Shown here one piece after another: positions 15,231-24,700 of a stretch of 64,000 bases of DNA. The DNA comes from a bacterium. GTDB lineage: Bacteria; Bacillota; Clostridia; Christensenellales; Aristaeellaceae. Position 1 is the stretch's first letter. Each line of letters opens with the position of its first letter. The stretch spans positions 147,156 to 211,155 of the forward strand of contig SFTH01000004.1 of the NCBI GenBank assembly GCA_004563405.1, written 5' to 3'. The position numbers were made by a program, and so were the translations under genes. A model generated the notes under the pieces. The model saw only the letters and a list, made by a program, of their open reading frames with translations, had not been told where the DNA came from and ran no database searches.

Positions 15231-16929
15231 ATGGAGAGAGGGAAGGATCTGTCCAGGCGCGCGGTGGCATTGTTCTTTGTTGTGCTTCTGTGCATAGGGC
15301 TGTTGGTGCGGTATGATTTTTCATCGGATGAAGGTCTGGAAATGCGCATACTCAAATCCAACGGTGCGGAGTATGTGGCGCAGTTCTTCGGCGAGGACAG
15401 CGGCTTATTTGCCTTTTATTAGCGGCATACGGGCAATGTGGAGCGCATTTCCCAGAGCATCGAGCGGGATCATGGCATATCGGCCTACTATGCCTTTTTG
15501 CCCGCAATCGCGGGCCTGAGTCAGATTTCAAATTACGCGGTGCATGTCGGATGGCAGTGCTATACCTTCGCGCTGTTCATGCTGGGCGTCATCGCGCTGT
15601 ATGGCATCGCCCGGGAGCTCTTTCATGGGTCGCGGTGGTTTGGCTGCGCTGCGGTGCTGCTGCTGTACCTCACGCCGCGGATGTTTGCGGAGGGGCATTA
15701 TAACAACAAGGATGTGGTGCTGCTTTCCCTCGTGTTGCTGACGATCTGGCTGGGCGTGCGCTTCATTCAGCGCGACCGGCTGTGGGATGCGCTGCTGTTC
15801 TCCCTCGCGGGTGCGTTTGCGATGAACACAAAGATCATCGGCGGCTGGTTCTGGGGCGTATTTGGGATTCTCTATATCGTCATGCACCTCCGCCGCCGGA
15901 GCGTTTCAAGGCAGATGTGGCGCAACGGCCTGGTCGCCATAGGAGCCTTTCTGTTGTTTTATGTGCTGCTCACGCCCGCGATGTGGAACCATCCGCTCGG
16001 CTTCCTGAAGTATCTAGCTGGGCAATGCCGCAAGTTTCAGCCGCTGGCATGGCTGCGTGATGTTTAAGGGCGAGATCTGCGAGATCCTCAATGGGGAAAC
16101 CTTGCCCTGGTACTATCTTCCGAAGCTGATTTGCATTACGACGCCGGTGCCGGTGCTGCTGCTGTCGCTTGCAGGTGTATTGATCATGGTGGTGAACAGC
16201 CTCCGTTTTCGCAGGCAAGCGGCAGACGCACAGGAGCACCTGCTGTTCATGTGGGCGATCTTTATTGCGTTTTCCGTTTTGTTGTGCTTCGGAATGTTCT
16301 CGCAGATGGTTCTCTACAATGGCTGGCGGCACTTCTACTTCTTCTATGCCGCGCTGATGCTCTTTTCTCTGGAGGCGCTGCGGGAGTTGCTTGCCGACCG
16401 TCGGCGCATCAGGCGCGTTGCCTCCGCCGCATTGGCCCTCTATTTTGCCTACCACGGCGTGGCCATCGCCTGCAACCATCCGCTGCAGGGCTCCTATTAC
16501 AATCCCATCGCGGCGCCCTTCGTTCAGGAGGATTATGAGACGGACTACTGGCTGCTGGGCGACGGCGCGGCGGTGCGGGCGACCCGGGATTGCAGGGAGC
16601 GCAATTCTGATCTGGAACTCAGCTTTAACGCCGGGTACATGACGCCCATGCTTGCGAAATCCTTCGAGCTGCGTCGTTCGTCGGAGGAGCGGATTGCATA
16701 CGATCCGGACGACGCGAATTACTACGTCGAGCTGGTGCTGTACGACGCCATATTGGAGAAAATGAGCGACGGGGTCTATGCGGATTTTATGGAGCACTAC
16801 AAGGTCAAGTTTGATGATAACTATGTGCCGCCTCTGTTCCGCTGGGACGACCGGGAGGATTTTCACCTCCTGCTCACGCTCAAAGCCTACGGGGTCGATG
16901 TGATCCGGGTGTACGAGCGCGAGGCATAA
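15231..16929 (+). pseudogene. Decayed multi-pass membrane glycosyltransferase (PMT/ArnT-like)
   Basis: Three pieces in order read as one protein of about 565 residues. Piece one (15231-15422) ends at an in-frame TAG at 15420-15422; the same frame resumes directly (RHTGNVERISQS...) and runs to about 16015. There the frame shifts: after FLKYL the sensible continuation LGNAASFSRWHGC...MFKGEIC is in the next frame, and removing one A at 16016 would restore it. Multiple hydrophobic segments, an acidic pair SDEG in the first loop (residues 29-32) and LPWYYLPK resemble polyprenyl-phosphate-sugar glycosyltransferases. GC content is lower than in the neighbours. Two lesions suggest true decay, although sequencing error at one site is possible. 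Confidence 0.72.
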
Positions 16930-16967
16930 GGAAAGCGGGAGGATCGGTTTGGATCCTCCCGCTTTAT
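16930..16967. terminator. Bidirectional terminator
   Basis: Near-perfect stem AAAGCGGGAGGATC / GGATCCTCCCGCTTT between convergent genes. Confidence 0.85.
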
Positions 16968-16977
16968 GGCGATTCCA

Positions 16978-17199
16978 TCATTCCGTAAAGATGTACTTCA
17001 CAAAGTTGCCCTTGCCGTCGCCGGTGGTGATGACGATGTCGCCATCGGGCTTGGTCACGCTGTCCATGATGGGATAGGAGGCGTTTGCCCGCACATAGGC
17101 CTCCGGGCTCTCCGCCTCGATTTCAAAGAATTCCTTCTTGTCGTGCGCTTCGCCGCCGCAGGGGTTGATGGTCTGCACCAGGACTTCGTATTCTTTCAT
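16978..17199 (-). CDS. Small conserved hypothetical protein
   Basis: A 73-residue soluble protein, MKEYEVLVQTINPCGG..., with a mixed alpha/beta pattern and an acidic centre; I do not recognise a family with certainty. A lone Cys-Gly-Gly occurs at 14-16. ATG 17199 is 7 bases from AAGGCGG; the ATG at 17205 is only one base from it. It is flanked by a bidirectional terminator and, upstream, by the divergent proS promoter region. Confidence 0.65.
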   Translation of the reverse strand: MKEYEVLVQTINPCGGEAHDKKEFFEIEAESPEAYVRANASYPIMDSVTKPDGDIVITTGDGKGNFVKYIFTE

Positions 17200-17313
17200 G
17201 CGCATGCCGCCTTTCTGCTTTTTTGAAAGAACTGAAATGAACTTCCGCCTCTATTATAAACCGTCGCCGCTGGATTTCAAACCCGAATCTGATATCCGCA
17301 ACCGAAAATTCAC

Positions 17314-17341
17314 TTGCATTTGCGCCCTGTTCTGGTATAAT
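17314..17341 (+). promoter_or_regulatory. Promoter of the proS T-box transcript
   Basis: TTGCAT (17314-17319), 16 bases, TATAAT (17336-17341) with extended TGG. Confidence 0.72.
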
Positions 17342-17344
17342 GAT

Positions 17345-17590
17345 AGGGAACGATGAGGGAGAAAGCCCTCCGCATCCGCCCGAAGAGAACGCGTCCATGG
17401 CTGGGAGACGTGCGGCAGGATGGGAGTCGGGCTCCGGCCTCCCGAGTTCGCGGGAGAACGCGCAGCGGCAGGGCCGATTTGCGAAATCCCGCCGGGCGCT
17501 CCCGTTACAGGGCACACGAGCACCAAGCAAGGTGGTACCGCGAAGCATTTCCTTCGCCCCTGCAATTCCGGGGCGAAGTTTTTGTTTTCC
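17345..17590 (+). ncRNA. T-box riboswitch of proS
   Basis: A leader of about 240 bases with the diagnostic T-box core AAGGTGGTACCGCG at 17529-17542, then an intrinsic terminator (CTTCGCCCC / GGGGCGAAG and TTTTTG, 17552-17584). Uncharged tRNA pairing at the T-box allows readthrough into proS. Proline specificity is inferred from the gene; I could not place the specifier codon with confidence. Confidence 0.9.
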
Positions 17591-17621
17591 GCAATGAATC
17601 ACGATCAGAGGAGGACTTTTC

Positions 17622-19349
17622 ATGAAGGTCAGGAATCTCGTTTCCAAGCGCTACAAGGAGACGCCCGCGGATTGCCAGATCGCCAGCCAGGCGCTGATGA
17701 TGCGCGGCGGTTACATCAAGCCCGTGGGCAACGGCATCTTTACCCTGTTCCCCATCACCAAGCGCGTGACGGCGAAGATCGAAAGGATCATTCGCGAGGA
17801 GATGGACCGCATCGGCGGCCAGGAGCTGCTGTTCCCGGTAGCTATGCCGGCGACGCTCTGGAAGGAATCCGGACGCTTTGAATCCGTCGGCAGCGAGCTG
17901 CTGCGCTTCAAGGACCGCTCCGGCGCGGACATGGTGCTGGGCATGACCCACGAGGAGGCCTCCGTGCACTTCGTGCGCGACGTGATGGACTCCTACACCC
18001 AGTATCCCTTCATGATCTATCAGATTCAGACCAAGTTCCGCGACGAGCCCCGCTGCCGCGGCGGCCTGATCCGCGTGCGCGAGTTCACCATGAAGGACGC
18101 CTACTCCTTCCACACCTCCCAGGAGGATCTGGAGAAGTACTACATGGAGTGCTACGAGGCCTACAACCGCATCTATGCCCGCGCGGGCGTGCCCGAGGTC
18201 GTGGCCGTGGCCTCCGACAGCGGCATGATGGGCGGCAAGGTCTCCCACGAGTACATGCTGCTGACTCCCGTCGGCGAGGACACCATCGTGCTCTGCCACG
18301 AGTGCGACTACCGCGCCAACATGGAGGCCGCGCCCTGCATCGTTCACGGCGACGCGGGCGAGCTGGCGGATCTGGAGAAGGTGCCTACCCCGGGCGTCAA
18401 GACCATCGAGGATCTGTGCGCATTCCTGAAGATTCCCGCCACCGCCACCTGCAAGGCCGTGGTGTATCAGGAGAACCAGACGGATAAATACGTCGTGGCC
18501 TTCCTGCGCGGCGATCTGGATATCAACGAGACCAAGCTGCGCAACCATCTGAAGGCGGAGATCCACCCTGCCGAGATCACGCCCGAGTGCGGCCTGAACG
18601 CCGGCTTCATCGGCCCCAAGGGCCTGCCGGAGGGCGTGCGCGTGGTCTACGACGCGTCGCTGAAGGGCGTGAACTGGTTTGCCACCGGCGCCAACGAGGC
18701 GGACATGCACTACGTCGGCTTCAACATCCCCCGGGAGATGGGCGATGTGGAGTATGTGGATGTGGCCAAGGCCTACGACGGCGGCATCTGCCCCGTCTGC
18801 GGCAAGAAGAGCATCTATACCTCCCGCGGCATTGAGGTGGGCAACATCTTCCAGCTGGGTACGAAGTACACCGAGAGCATGGGCATGACCTATGTGGACG
18901 CGGACGGCTCCCTGAAGAATCCCATCATGGGCTGCTACGGCATCGGCGTGGGCCGCCTGGCGGCCTCCGTGTGCGAGGCGCACCGGGACGACTACGGCCC
19001 CATCTGGCCGATCTCCATCGCGCCCTGGCATGTGCAGATCTGCTCCCTGAGGAGTGACAATGAAGAAGTGGCCGCCATGTCCCAGAAGATCTACGACGAG
19101 CTGACCGCCCGGGGCGTGGAGGTGCTCTGGGACGACCGCTCTGTCAGCGCCGGCGTGATGTTCTCCGACGCCGACCTGTTCGGCGTGCCGGTGCGCGTGG
19201 TCGTGAGCCCCAAGGGCCTCAAGAATGGCACCATCGAGATCTCCTCCCGCGACAAGTCCATGCAGGAGAAGAAGCCCGTGGACGAGGCCGTGGACTTCGT
19301 GTACGACTATGTGGTGAGCGAGCTGAAGAAGCTGGATTGCAGGCTCTGA
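17622..19349 (+). CDS. proS: Prolyl-tRNA synthetase, bacterial type with editing domain
   Basis: A 575-residue class II aminoacyl-tRNA synthetase, the usual length for the bacterial ProRS that carries an inserted editing (INS/YbaK-like) domain. Class II motif 2 appears as FRDEPRCRGGLIRVREF (about 140-156), the insert covers about 220-400 (KAVVYQENQTDKYVVAFLRG within it), motif 3 is GCYGIGVGR near 442, and the last 110 residues are the anticodon-binding domain (WPISIAPWHVQI...). It charges tRNA-Pro and clears mischarged alanine. ATG 17622 follows GAGGAGG. Expression is set by the T-box upstream. Confidence 0.97.
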   Translation: MKVRNLVSKRYKETPADCQIASQALMMRGGYIKPVGNGIFTLFPITKRVTAKIERIIREEMDRIGGQELLFPVAMPATLWKESGRFESVGSELLRFKDRSGADMVLGMTHEEASVHFVRDVMDSYTQYPFMIYQIQTKFRDEPRCRGGLIRVREFTMKDAYSFHTSQEDLEKYYMECYEAYNRIYARAGVPEVVAVASDSGMMGGKVSHEYMLLTPVGEDTIVLCHECDYRANMEAAPCIVHGDAGELADLEKVPTPGVKTIEDLCAFLKIPATATCKAVVYQENQTDKYVVAFLRGDLDINETKLRNHLKAEIHPAEITPECGLNAGFIGPKGLPEGVRVVYDASLKGVNWFATGANEADMHYVGFNIPREMGDVEYVDVAKAYDGGICPVCGKKSIYTSRGIEVGNIFQLGTKYTESMGMTYVDADGSLKNPIMGCYGIGVGRLAASVCEAHRDDYGPIWPISIAPWHVQICSLRSDNEEVAAMSQKIYDELTARGVEVLWDDRSVSAGVMFSDADLFGVPVRVVVSPKGLKNGTIEISSRDKSMQEKKPVDEAVDFVYDYVVSELKKLDCRL

Positions 19350-19367
19350 GCCCGTGACGCAGGGCGC

Positions 19368-19402
19368 CCCCTCCTTCCGTAAAAACGGGGGAGGGGCCGC
19401 GC
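19368..19402 (+). terminator. Hairpin after proS
   Basis: Stem CCCCTCC..CCGT / ACGG..GGAGGGG about 20 bases after the stop codon; T-run is poor. Confidence 0.5.
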
Positions 19403-19454
19403 GCTTTGCTGGCAGATGAAAGTCGCCCCAGCCGGGATTTCCGGCCGGAACCTG

Positions 19455-19493
19455 AAAAAAACCGCCTTCGCCGGTGCGAAAGCGGTTTTTTAT
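19455..19493. terminator. Bidirectional terminator between proS and sugar ABC operon
   Basis: Stem AAAACCGC-TTCGC / GCGAA-GCGGTTTT with T-runs on both strands; lies 20 bases beyond the stop of the minus-strand permease gene. Confidence 0.88.
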
Positions 19494-19511
19494 ACGCCAG
19501 GGGACGAAGGC

Positions 19512-20468
19512 CTACTTCGACTTCTTCTGGTTGCGCAGGAAGTCGACATACACCGCGCCCAGAATGACGATGCCCTTGATGATGTACTGCCAGTCGGAGT
19601 TGACGCCCATCAGGTTCAGGCCGTTGTTCAGGATACCGATGATCAGCGCGCCGATCAGGGTGCCGCCCAGCTTACCGGAGCCGCCGGACATGGAGGTGCC
19701 GCCGATGACGACCGCCGCGATGGCGTCCATTTCGGCCGCGTTGCCGGAGGTGCAGGTGCCAGAGTACAGGCGGGAGGCGATGGTGATACCCGCCAGGCCA
19801 GCCAGCGTGCCGCTGATGGCAAAGACGGTGAACTTGACCTTCGCAGTGCTGATACCGGAGAACTTCGCCGCGGTGCTGTTGCCGCCGACGGCGTAGATGT
19901 GACGGCCAATGCGGGTGCGGTTCAGGAACAGCACGCAGGCAATGAATACGATGAACATCGTGATTACCGGAGTGGGGATGCCGGCGACATAACCCGCGCC
20001 CAGGAACTTCCAGGCGTCGGTCATGCAGCGGATGGGCTTGCCGCCGGAGAAGACGTAGGCGATACCCTTTGCGATGTTCATGGAAGCCAGGGTGACGATG
20101 AAGGGCGGAATGTCGGTCTTGGAGATCATGAAGCCATTGAACAGGCCGAACACGAGGCCAGACAGCACGCCGATCAGCAGGCCGATCACCTCAGGCATGC
20201 CCGCCCAGACCACCGCGCCGGCGGCGAAGCAGCCGGACATGGCGATGATGGAGCCAACAGATAGGTCGATGCCGCCCAAAATGATGACCATGGTCATGCC
20301 GCAGGCCAGCATCAGGTTCGGCGCAACCTGGCGCAGAACGTTGAAGAAGTTGGTCTTGGTGGGGAAAGTGCTCGAAGTGGCGGGCCAGACGCACAGGAAC
20401 ACGATCATTGCGGCCAACGCGATCAGAATGCCCATATTGTCCTTAAAGTAACGCTTTACTGCTTTCAT
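19512..20468 (-). CDS. Sugar ABC transporter permease (RbsC/MglC-like)
   Basis: A 318-residue permease with about eight to ten membrane segments. The blocks GMTMVIILGGIDLSVGSIIA (about 57-76) and AAVVIGGTSMSGGSGKLGGT (about 244-263, the EAA-like coupling region) are typical of the ribose/galactose/xylose permease family. Its ATG overlaps the stop of the ATPase gene by four bases. It should form the membrane channel for the sugar bound by the protein encoded at the head of the operon. Which sugar is carried cannot be told. Confidence 0.9.
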   Translation of the reverse strand: MKAVKRYFKDNMGILIALAAMIVFLCVWPATSSTFPTKTNFFNVLRQVAPNLMLACGMTMVIILGGIDLSVGSIIAMSGCFAAGAVVWAGMPEVIGLLIGVLSGLVFGLFNGFMISKTDIPPFIVTLASMNIAKGIAYVFSGGKPIRCMTDAWKFLGAGYVAGIPTPVITMFIVFIACVLFLNRTRIGRHIYAVGGNSTAAKFSGISTAKVKFTVFAISGTLAGLAGITIASRLYSGTCTSGNAAEMDAIAAVVIGGTSMSGGSGKLGGTLIGALIIGILNNGLNLMGVNSDWQYIIKGIVILGAVYVDFLRNQKKSK

Positions 20469-21909
20469 ACGGTTTTCCCTCCTGCCGATTCTTGCGTGGC
20501 GAGCTTCATAATGGCTTCCTGGCTGAGATCATCCTCATAGCTGATGCAGCCTGTCAGCTTGCCCTCGTACATGACGTAAACGCGGTCGCTCATGTTGATG
20601 ATTTCGGGAAGCTCAGAGGAAATCATGATGATGGAAACGCCCTGCTTGGTCAGGTTGTTCATGATCTCGTAGATTTCCGCCTTTGCGCCGACGTCCACGC
20701 CGCGGGTGGGCTCGTCCAGAATCAGAATCTTCGGCGTTGTTGCCAGCCAGCGACCAATCATGACTTTCTGCTGGTTACCGCCGGAGAGGTTGGCCACTGC
20801 CTGCTCCTGGCTGGGCGTCTTGGTGCGCATCTTGTCGATGAACTCCTGGGTGATCTCCGTCTCGCGCTTTTCATTCACACGCAGATTATGGATGAACTGA
20901 TCCAGAACCTCAATGGTGGAGTTGAAGCGCACGCTCTGCTGATGGTACAGGCCCTCGACCTTGCGGTTTTCGGGCACCATGGCGATGCCATGCTTCATGG
21001 CGTCCACGGCGCTGCGGATGTTCACCTTCTGACCATCGAGGTAAATCTCGCCGGTGGAACCCGGGGTCAGGCCGAAGATGCACTGCATGGTTTCGCTGCG
21101 GCCCGCGCCCACGAGGCCGGCGAAGCCGACGATTTCACCTTTGTGAATCTCAAAGCTGACGTGATCGACGCGCTTGTGGTTCTTCTTGCCGTCGTCGATT
21201 TCGACGCACTTTAGCACCACTTCATCAGATTTCACATGGTCGCGGGTGTAGTACTGATCAAGCTCGCGGCCGACCATCATGGCGATGAGATCATCCTTGG
21301 GCGTGACCGCCACCTCGCGGGTGCCCACATAGGTGCCGTCGCGCAGTACGGTGACGCGGTCGCAAACCTCGTTCAGCTCGCTCATCTTGTGGGAAATATA
21401 GATGATGCCGACGCCCTGCTTCGCCAGGTTGCGCATAATTTCAAACAGAGCGCTGACCTCCTTGTCCGAAATGGAGGAAGTGGGCTCATCCATGACCAGG
21501 ATGCGGCAGTTGAAGGAGATCGCCTTGACAATTTCCACCATTTGCTGCTGTGCGATGCTCAGATTTCCCACCAGCGTGTCTGCGTCGATGCCCAGATCGA
21601 ACTGATCCAGCATCTCCTGGGCGCGGGTACGCATCTGGGCGAAATCCACGCCGAATTTGCCCTTGGGCTCGCGGCCCAGAAAGATGTTTTCGGCGACGGT
21701 CATGTGCGGCACCAGCACCAGCTCCTGGTGGATGATGGAGATGCCGTTATCTCGGGCGGAGTTGACGCCCGTGATGGCAACCCGGCGCCGTTTTCGCCCA
21801 ACAGAGCGTGGATCTCGCCCGCCTTCAGCTGAAAGTCCACCTTCTGCAGAGCCTTGACGCCCGGAAATGATTTGCAGATGTTCTTCATTTCGAGCAGATA
21901 TTCGCTCAC
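20465..21909 (-). pseudogene. Sugar ABC transporter ATPase (RbsA/MglA-like), disrupted in Walker A
   Basis: A double-ATPase gene. The N-terminus (GTG 21909, MSEYLLEMKNICKSFPG...) reads normally to GENGAG, then the frame is lost at about 21778-21783; the rest (ITGVNSARDNGISIIHQELVL... to 20465) is in another frame. Compared with the family, roughly 25 codons are missing: the K-S/T of the first Walker A and the strand after it. The second half is complete, including signature LSGGNQQKV, LILDEPTRGVDVGAK and the first-half LSIAQQQMVEI. As written the gene cannot make a full ATPase. It sits between intact binding-protein and permease genes, so either the transporter is dead or the assembly lost a segment. 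Confidence 0.85.
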
Positions 21910-22079
21910 TGAGTTTCACCACCGTTTCTTGTTTGTGGAACCACCTGAAAAGGGGCTTTGCCTCGAAAGAACAAAGCCGCCTCATCATTTTACTCAAATG
22001 CCGGCGCTTCCGGAGAAACGCCGACATTCGGGGAATTGCTCTGGGCTGAATCAGCAGCCAGGAAGATTATTCCGCTCGA

Positions 22080-22991
22080 TTACTGCCATCCGTCGGTGCC
22101 GAATTCGGCGACGTTGTCAGCATTGATCATGAAGGTCGCAATGGGATAACGGGCCTCAACCTCTTCGCCAGCCAGCCACTTGTAGTACACTTCAGCAATG
22201 GTCTTGCCGATGGACATGGGGGACTGAGCACCGGTGCCGGTGACCTTGCCGTCAGCGATCAGAGCCTTGATGTCGGGTGAGCCGTCAACGCCGTAGATCA
22301 GAGCGGAGGAGCCAGCCGCCTCAGCAGCAGCGTAGGCGCCCAGAGCCGTCGGATCGTTGCCGCCGAAGATGGCAACGGCGTCGGGATGCGCGGTCAGAGC
22401 GTCGGTGCCGTTCAGGTTGCCCTGCTCCTGGTTGCCCATGCAGTCAATCTGAGAGACAACCGTGAAGCCCTTGCCCTCGATCGCGGCCATGAAGCCGTCG
22501 GTGCGGTCCACAACGGACTGCATCGTGGGAGAATCCAGAACGATGATGGGGCCGCCTTCGGGGCACTTGGCAACCAGGTCTTCGCCGCAGACGAAGCCGG
22601 CGTTGTAGTTATCGGAGCCCGCGTAGGACACGAGGTAGGACATGTCGGCGACCTCGGTGTCGAAGCCGAACATCGGGATTTCCGCTTCCTTCAGCTTGTC
22701 CAGGCCGGCGATGATGCCGTCACGGTCAACGGGGTTGACGAACATGGCGACGATGCCCTGAGAAATCAGGTCTTCGATCTGGGAAATCTGCTTTTCATTG
22801 CTGTTCTGGGGATCCAGGGAGACCAGCTCGTCGCCGTTGGCTTCAACGACCTCACGAATCGCGGCCTCGAGGGTCACGAAGAAGGGGTTGGTGCCGTCCA
22901 TGCAGGTGTAACCGATCTTGTTGCCTTCCGCCATGGCAGCGCAGCTCAGGATCATAACCAGAGCCAGTACAAGTACAAGAACTTTCTTCAT
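22080..22991 (-). CDS. Sugar-binding protein of an ABC transporter (periplasmic-binding type 1)
   Basis: A 303-residue exported binding protein of the ribose/galactose type. The signal peptide covers about residues 1-20 (LVLVLALVMILSCAAMAEG), with an ILSC that is a poor lipobox; cleavage after AMA is the alternative. The mature part shows the two-lobe fold: NPFFVTLEAAI, DLISQGIVAMFVNPVDRDGI, FDTEV, then FGGNDPTALGAYAAAE and IYGVDGSPDIKALI. It captures a sugar outside the cell for the permease and ATPase encoded next. ATG 22991 is preceded by AAGGAGG at 9 bases. Head gene of the operon, with a leader of about 200 bases. Confidence 0.9.
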   Translation of the reverse strand: MKKVLVLVLALVMILSCAAMAEGNKIGYTCMDGTNPFFVTLEAAIREVVEANGDELVSLDPQNSNEKQISQIEDLISQGIVAMFVNPVDRDGIIAGLDKLKEAEIPMFGFDTEVADMSYLVSYAGSDNYNAGFVCGEDLVAKCPEGGPIIVLDSPTMQSVVDRTDGFMAAIEGKGFTVVSQIDCMGNQEQGNLNGTDALTAHPDAVAIFGGNDPTALGAYAAAEAAGSSALIYGVDGSPDIKALIADGKVTGTGAQSPMSIGKTIAEVYYKWLAGEEVEARYPIATFMINADNVAEFGTDGWQ

Positions 22992-23014
22992 TGTGAGAAA
23001 CCTCCTTTTTATTT

Positions 23015-23075
23015 TTAACTCCCGAAGGGAGTTAAAGGACGGATTTCGAGAGGGCCCATCGCGCATATGCGCGAT
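23015..23075 (-). other. Inverted repeats in the leader of the sugar ABC operon
   Basis: A perfect hairpin TTAACTCCC-GAA-GGGAGTTAA (23015-23035) ends 23 bases before the start codon, and an 18-base palindrome ATCGCGCATATGCGCGAT (23058-23075) lies further upstream. No T-run follows on the minus strand, so these are not ordinary terminators; they could stabilise the message or bind a regulator. Confidence 0.5.
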
Positions 23076-23201
23076 CAAGGGGGATCCCCTTTATGCTGTT
23101 TCGAATCTGGCCGAAGAAGATTGCGTTTACCGCAGAAAGCGGGAGCGGCAGGTTATGTAAGGAAGTTGGCGCTCATTTAACCAAATTCAACATGCATACT
23201 A

Positions 23202-23230
23202 ATTATATGATTTCAATTCGGATTTGTCAA
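23202..23230 (-). promoter_or_regulatory. Consensus promoter of the sugar ABC operon
   Basis: TTGACA (23225-23230), 17 bases, TATAAT (23202-23207) on the minus strand: a perfect sigma-A match. Confidence 0.88.
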
Positions 23231-23333
23231 TGTGAAAATTCTCGGTATTATAGACGAAATATTACGGCTTTTGTTGGAATTCATGGACAAAAGGTTCTGC
23301 GCGCAACCGGGCGCAGACACGGATGCGCGGAGA

Positions 23334-23370
23334 CAAAAACTCCGGCCGGATTCCATGAACCGGCCGGAAT
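23334..23370 (-). terminator. Terminator of the pepQ-efp operon
   Basis: On the minus strand CCGGCCGG-TTCATGGAAT-CCGGCCGG followed by AGTTTTTG, about 150 bases past the stop at 23522. Confidence 0.82.
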
Positions 23371-23521
23371 ACTGAATAAAACCGTAACGGAAATGCAAAC
23401 TGATGGCAGTGCCCGCGAAAATTGCGGCTGTATTTGCATTCTGAGCCCGTGGACATGCAAATCGGGTGTCGCTGTACTCCACGGTGCCGCAGTCCAGCCG
23501 CGCCGGAGGCAGGCAAAAATT

Positions 23522-24019
23522 TTACGCCGGATCCTCCGGACGGGCGATGGGGGCGTTCTCCGGAGTGAGGGGATCGGGAGAGACGCGGCTTCCGCAGTGC
23601 GGGCAGCGGTAGAGTGCGTTCTCCGGGTCGTCCGCGCCTACGAAGAACATGCGGCCGCAGTCCGGGCAGATCGCGCCGGCGAGGGTCTCGTCCTCGACCT
23701 CCTCCGCCTTGCCGCCCAGCAGATGCAGGCGATCCTCATTTTCGTCCGTATCGTCGAAGTATTCGTTCTCGTTTTCGTCGTCCATGAAGCGGAAGTCGCC
23801 GTCGCGCTCGCTCTCCAGCTCGCTGAGGTCGTCGTCGATGCTCTCGACGTAGTCGTTGAGGTCGTCCATCAGCTCTTCCAGGGAGTTCACGCGGTCGCAG
23901 AGGTCGCCCATCAGCTCCACCATGGCCTTCATCAGCTTTTCAGAGGAGGGATCGTTCGAAAAATCCATGCCCTCCATCAGACCCTTCAGGTAACCTACCT
24001 TCTTTCCGAGACCATCCAT
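23522..24019 (-). CDS. CD1247-type acidic protein with zinc ribbon
   Basis: A 165-residue cytoplasmic protein. The first 70 residues (KVGYLKGLMEGMDF, NSLEELMDDLNDYVESIDDDLSELE) match the helical 'CD1247 N-terminal' domain of clostridial proteins; the middle is highly acidic; the end holds a CxxC pair on each side (CPDCG near 118 and CPHCG near 139), a zinc ribbon. The role is unknown. It follows efp by about 90 bases on the same strand, so it is probably the last gene of the pepQ-efp transcript. Confidence 0.78.
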   Translation of the reverse strand: MDGLGKKVGYLKGLMEGMDFSNDPSSEKLMKAMVELMGDLCDRVNSLEELMDDLNDYVESIDDDLSELESERDGDFRFMDDENENEYFDDTDENEDRLHLLGGKAEEVEDETLAGAICPDCGRMFFVGADDPENALYRCPHCGSRVSPDPLTPENAPIARPEDPA

Positions 24020-24107
24020 TTCAAAGCCCTCCTTTGAATCGTTTTTGGAGATACAAGCAAAGCAGAACGATTGCTCATTCTGCTTTGGTGCGTGGGGAAG
24101 GTGCGCC

Positions 24108-24668
24108 TTACGCGCGACCGAGATATTCGCCGCCCTCGCGGGTGTCGATCTTCAGCTTGTCGCCGATGTTGATGAACAGCGGCACCTGGAGCACGAAGCC
24201 GGTCTCCAGCGTGGCGGGCTTGTAAGTGTTGGTGGCGGTGTCGCCCTTGAAGCCGGGCTCGGTGTCCACAACCTCGAGCTCCACGAAGTTCGGCGCCTGC
24301 ACGGAGAAGGCGCTGCCCTTGAAGAAGCGCACGGTCACGGTGGTGTTCTCCTTCACGAAGGGGATGGCATCCTCCACCTGATCGTGGGTCAGCGGGAGCT
24401 GCTCGTAGGTCTCCTGATCCATGAAGTAGTAGAACTCGCCGTCGTTGTACAGATATTCCATTTCCTTGGTTTCAATGTACGCGCGGGTGAACTTCTCGGT
24501 GGGGTTGAAGGTACGCTCGATCACCGCGCCGGTGACGATGTTCTTCAGCTTCGTGCGCACGAACGCCGCGCCCTTGCCGGGCTTGACGTGCAGGAAGGAT
24601 ACGACGGTCCAGATGCCGTTGTCCCATTCGAAGGTGACGCCGTTTCTGAAATCACTTGCGTTAATCAT
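24108..24668 (-). CDS. efp: Elongation factor P
   Basis: A 186-residue EF-P with the three-domain, tRNA-like shape. It relieves ribosome stalling at proline runs. The tip loop is VKPGKGAAFVR (residues 28-38), with the lysine that is modified, or left bare, at about 32. The C-terminal block GDKLKIDTREGGEYLGR is the family signature. ATG 24668 has a GAGG site upstream. It lies directly downstream of an M24 peptidase gene, a very common clostridial pairing. Confidence 0.97.
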   Translation of the reverse strand: MINASDFRNGVTFEWDNGIWTVVSFLHVKPGKGAAFVRTKLKNIVTGAVIERTFNPTEKFTRAYIETKEMEYLYNDGEFYYFMDQETYEQLPLTHDQVEDAIPFVKENTTVTVRFFKGSAFSVQAPNFVELEVVDTEPGFKGDTATNTYKPATLETGFVLQVPLFINIGDKLKIDTREGGEYLGRA

Positions 24669-24700
24669 GGGGAAAGTGCCTCCTCAAATAGTATAGGTGG

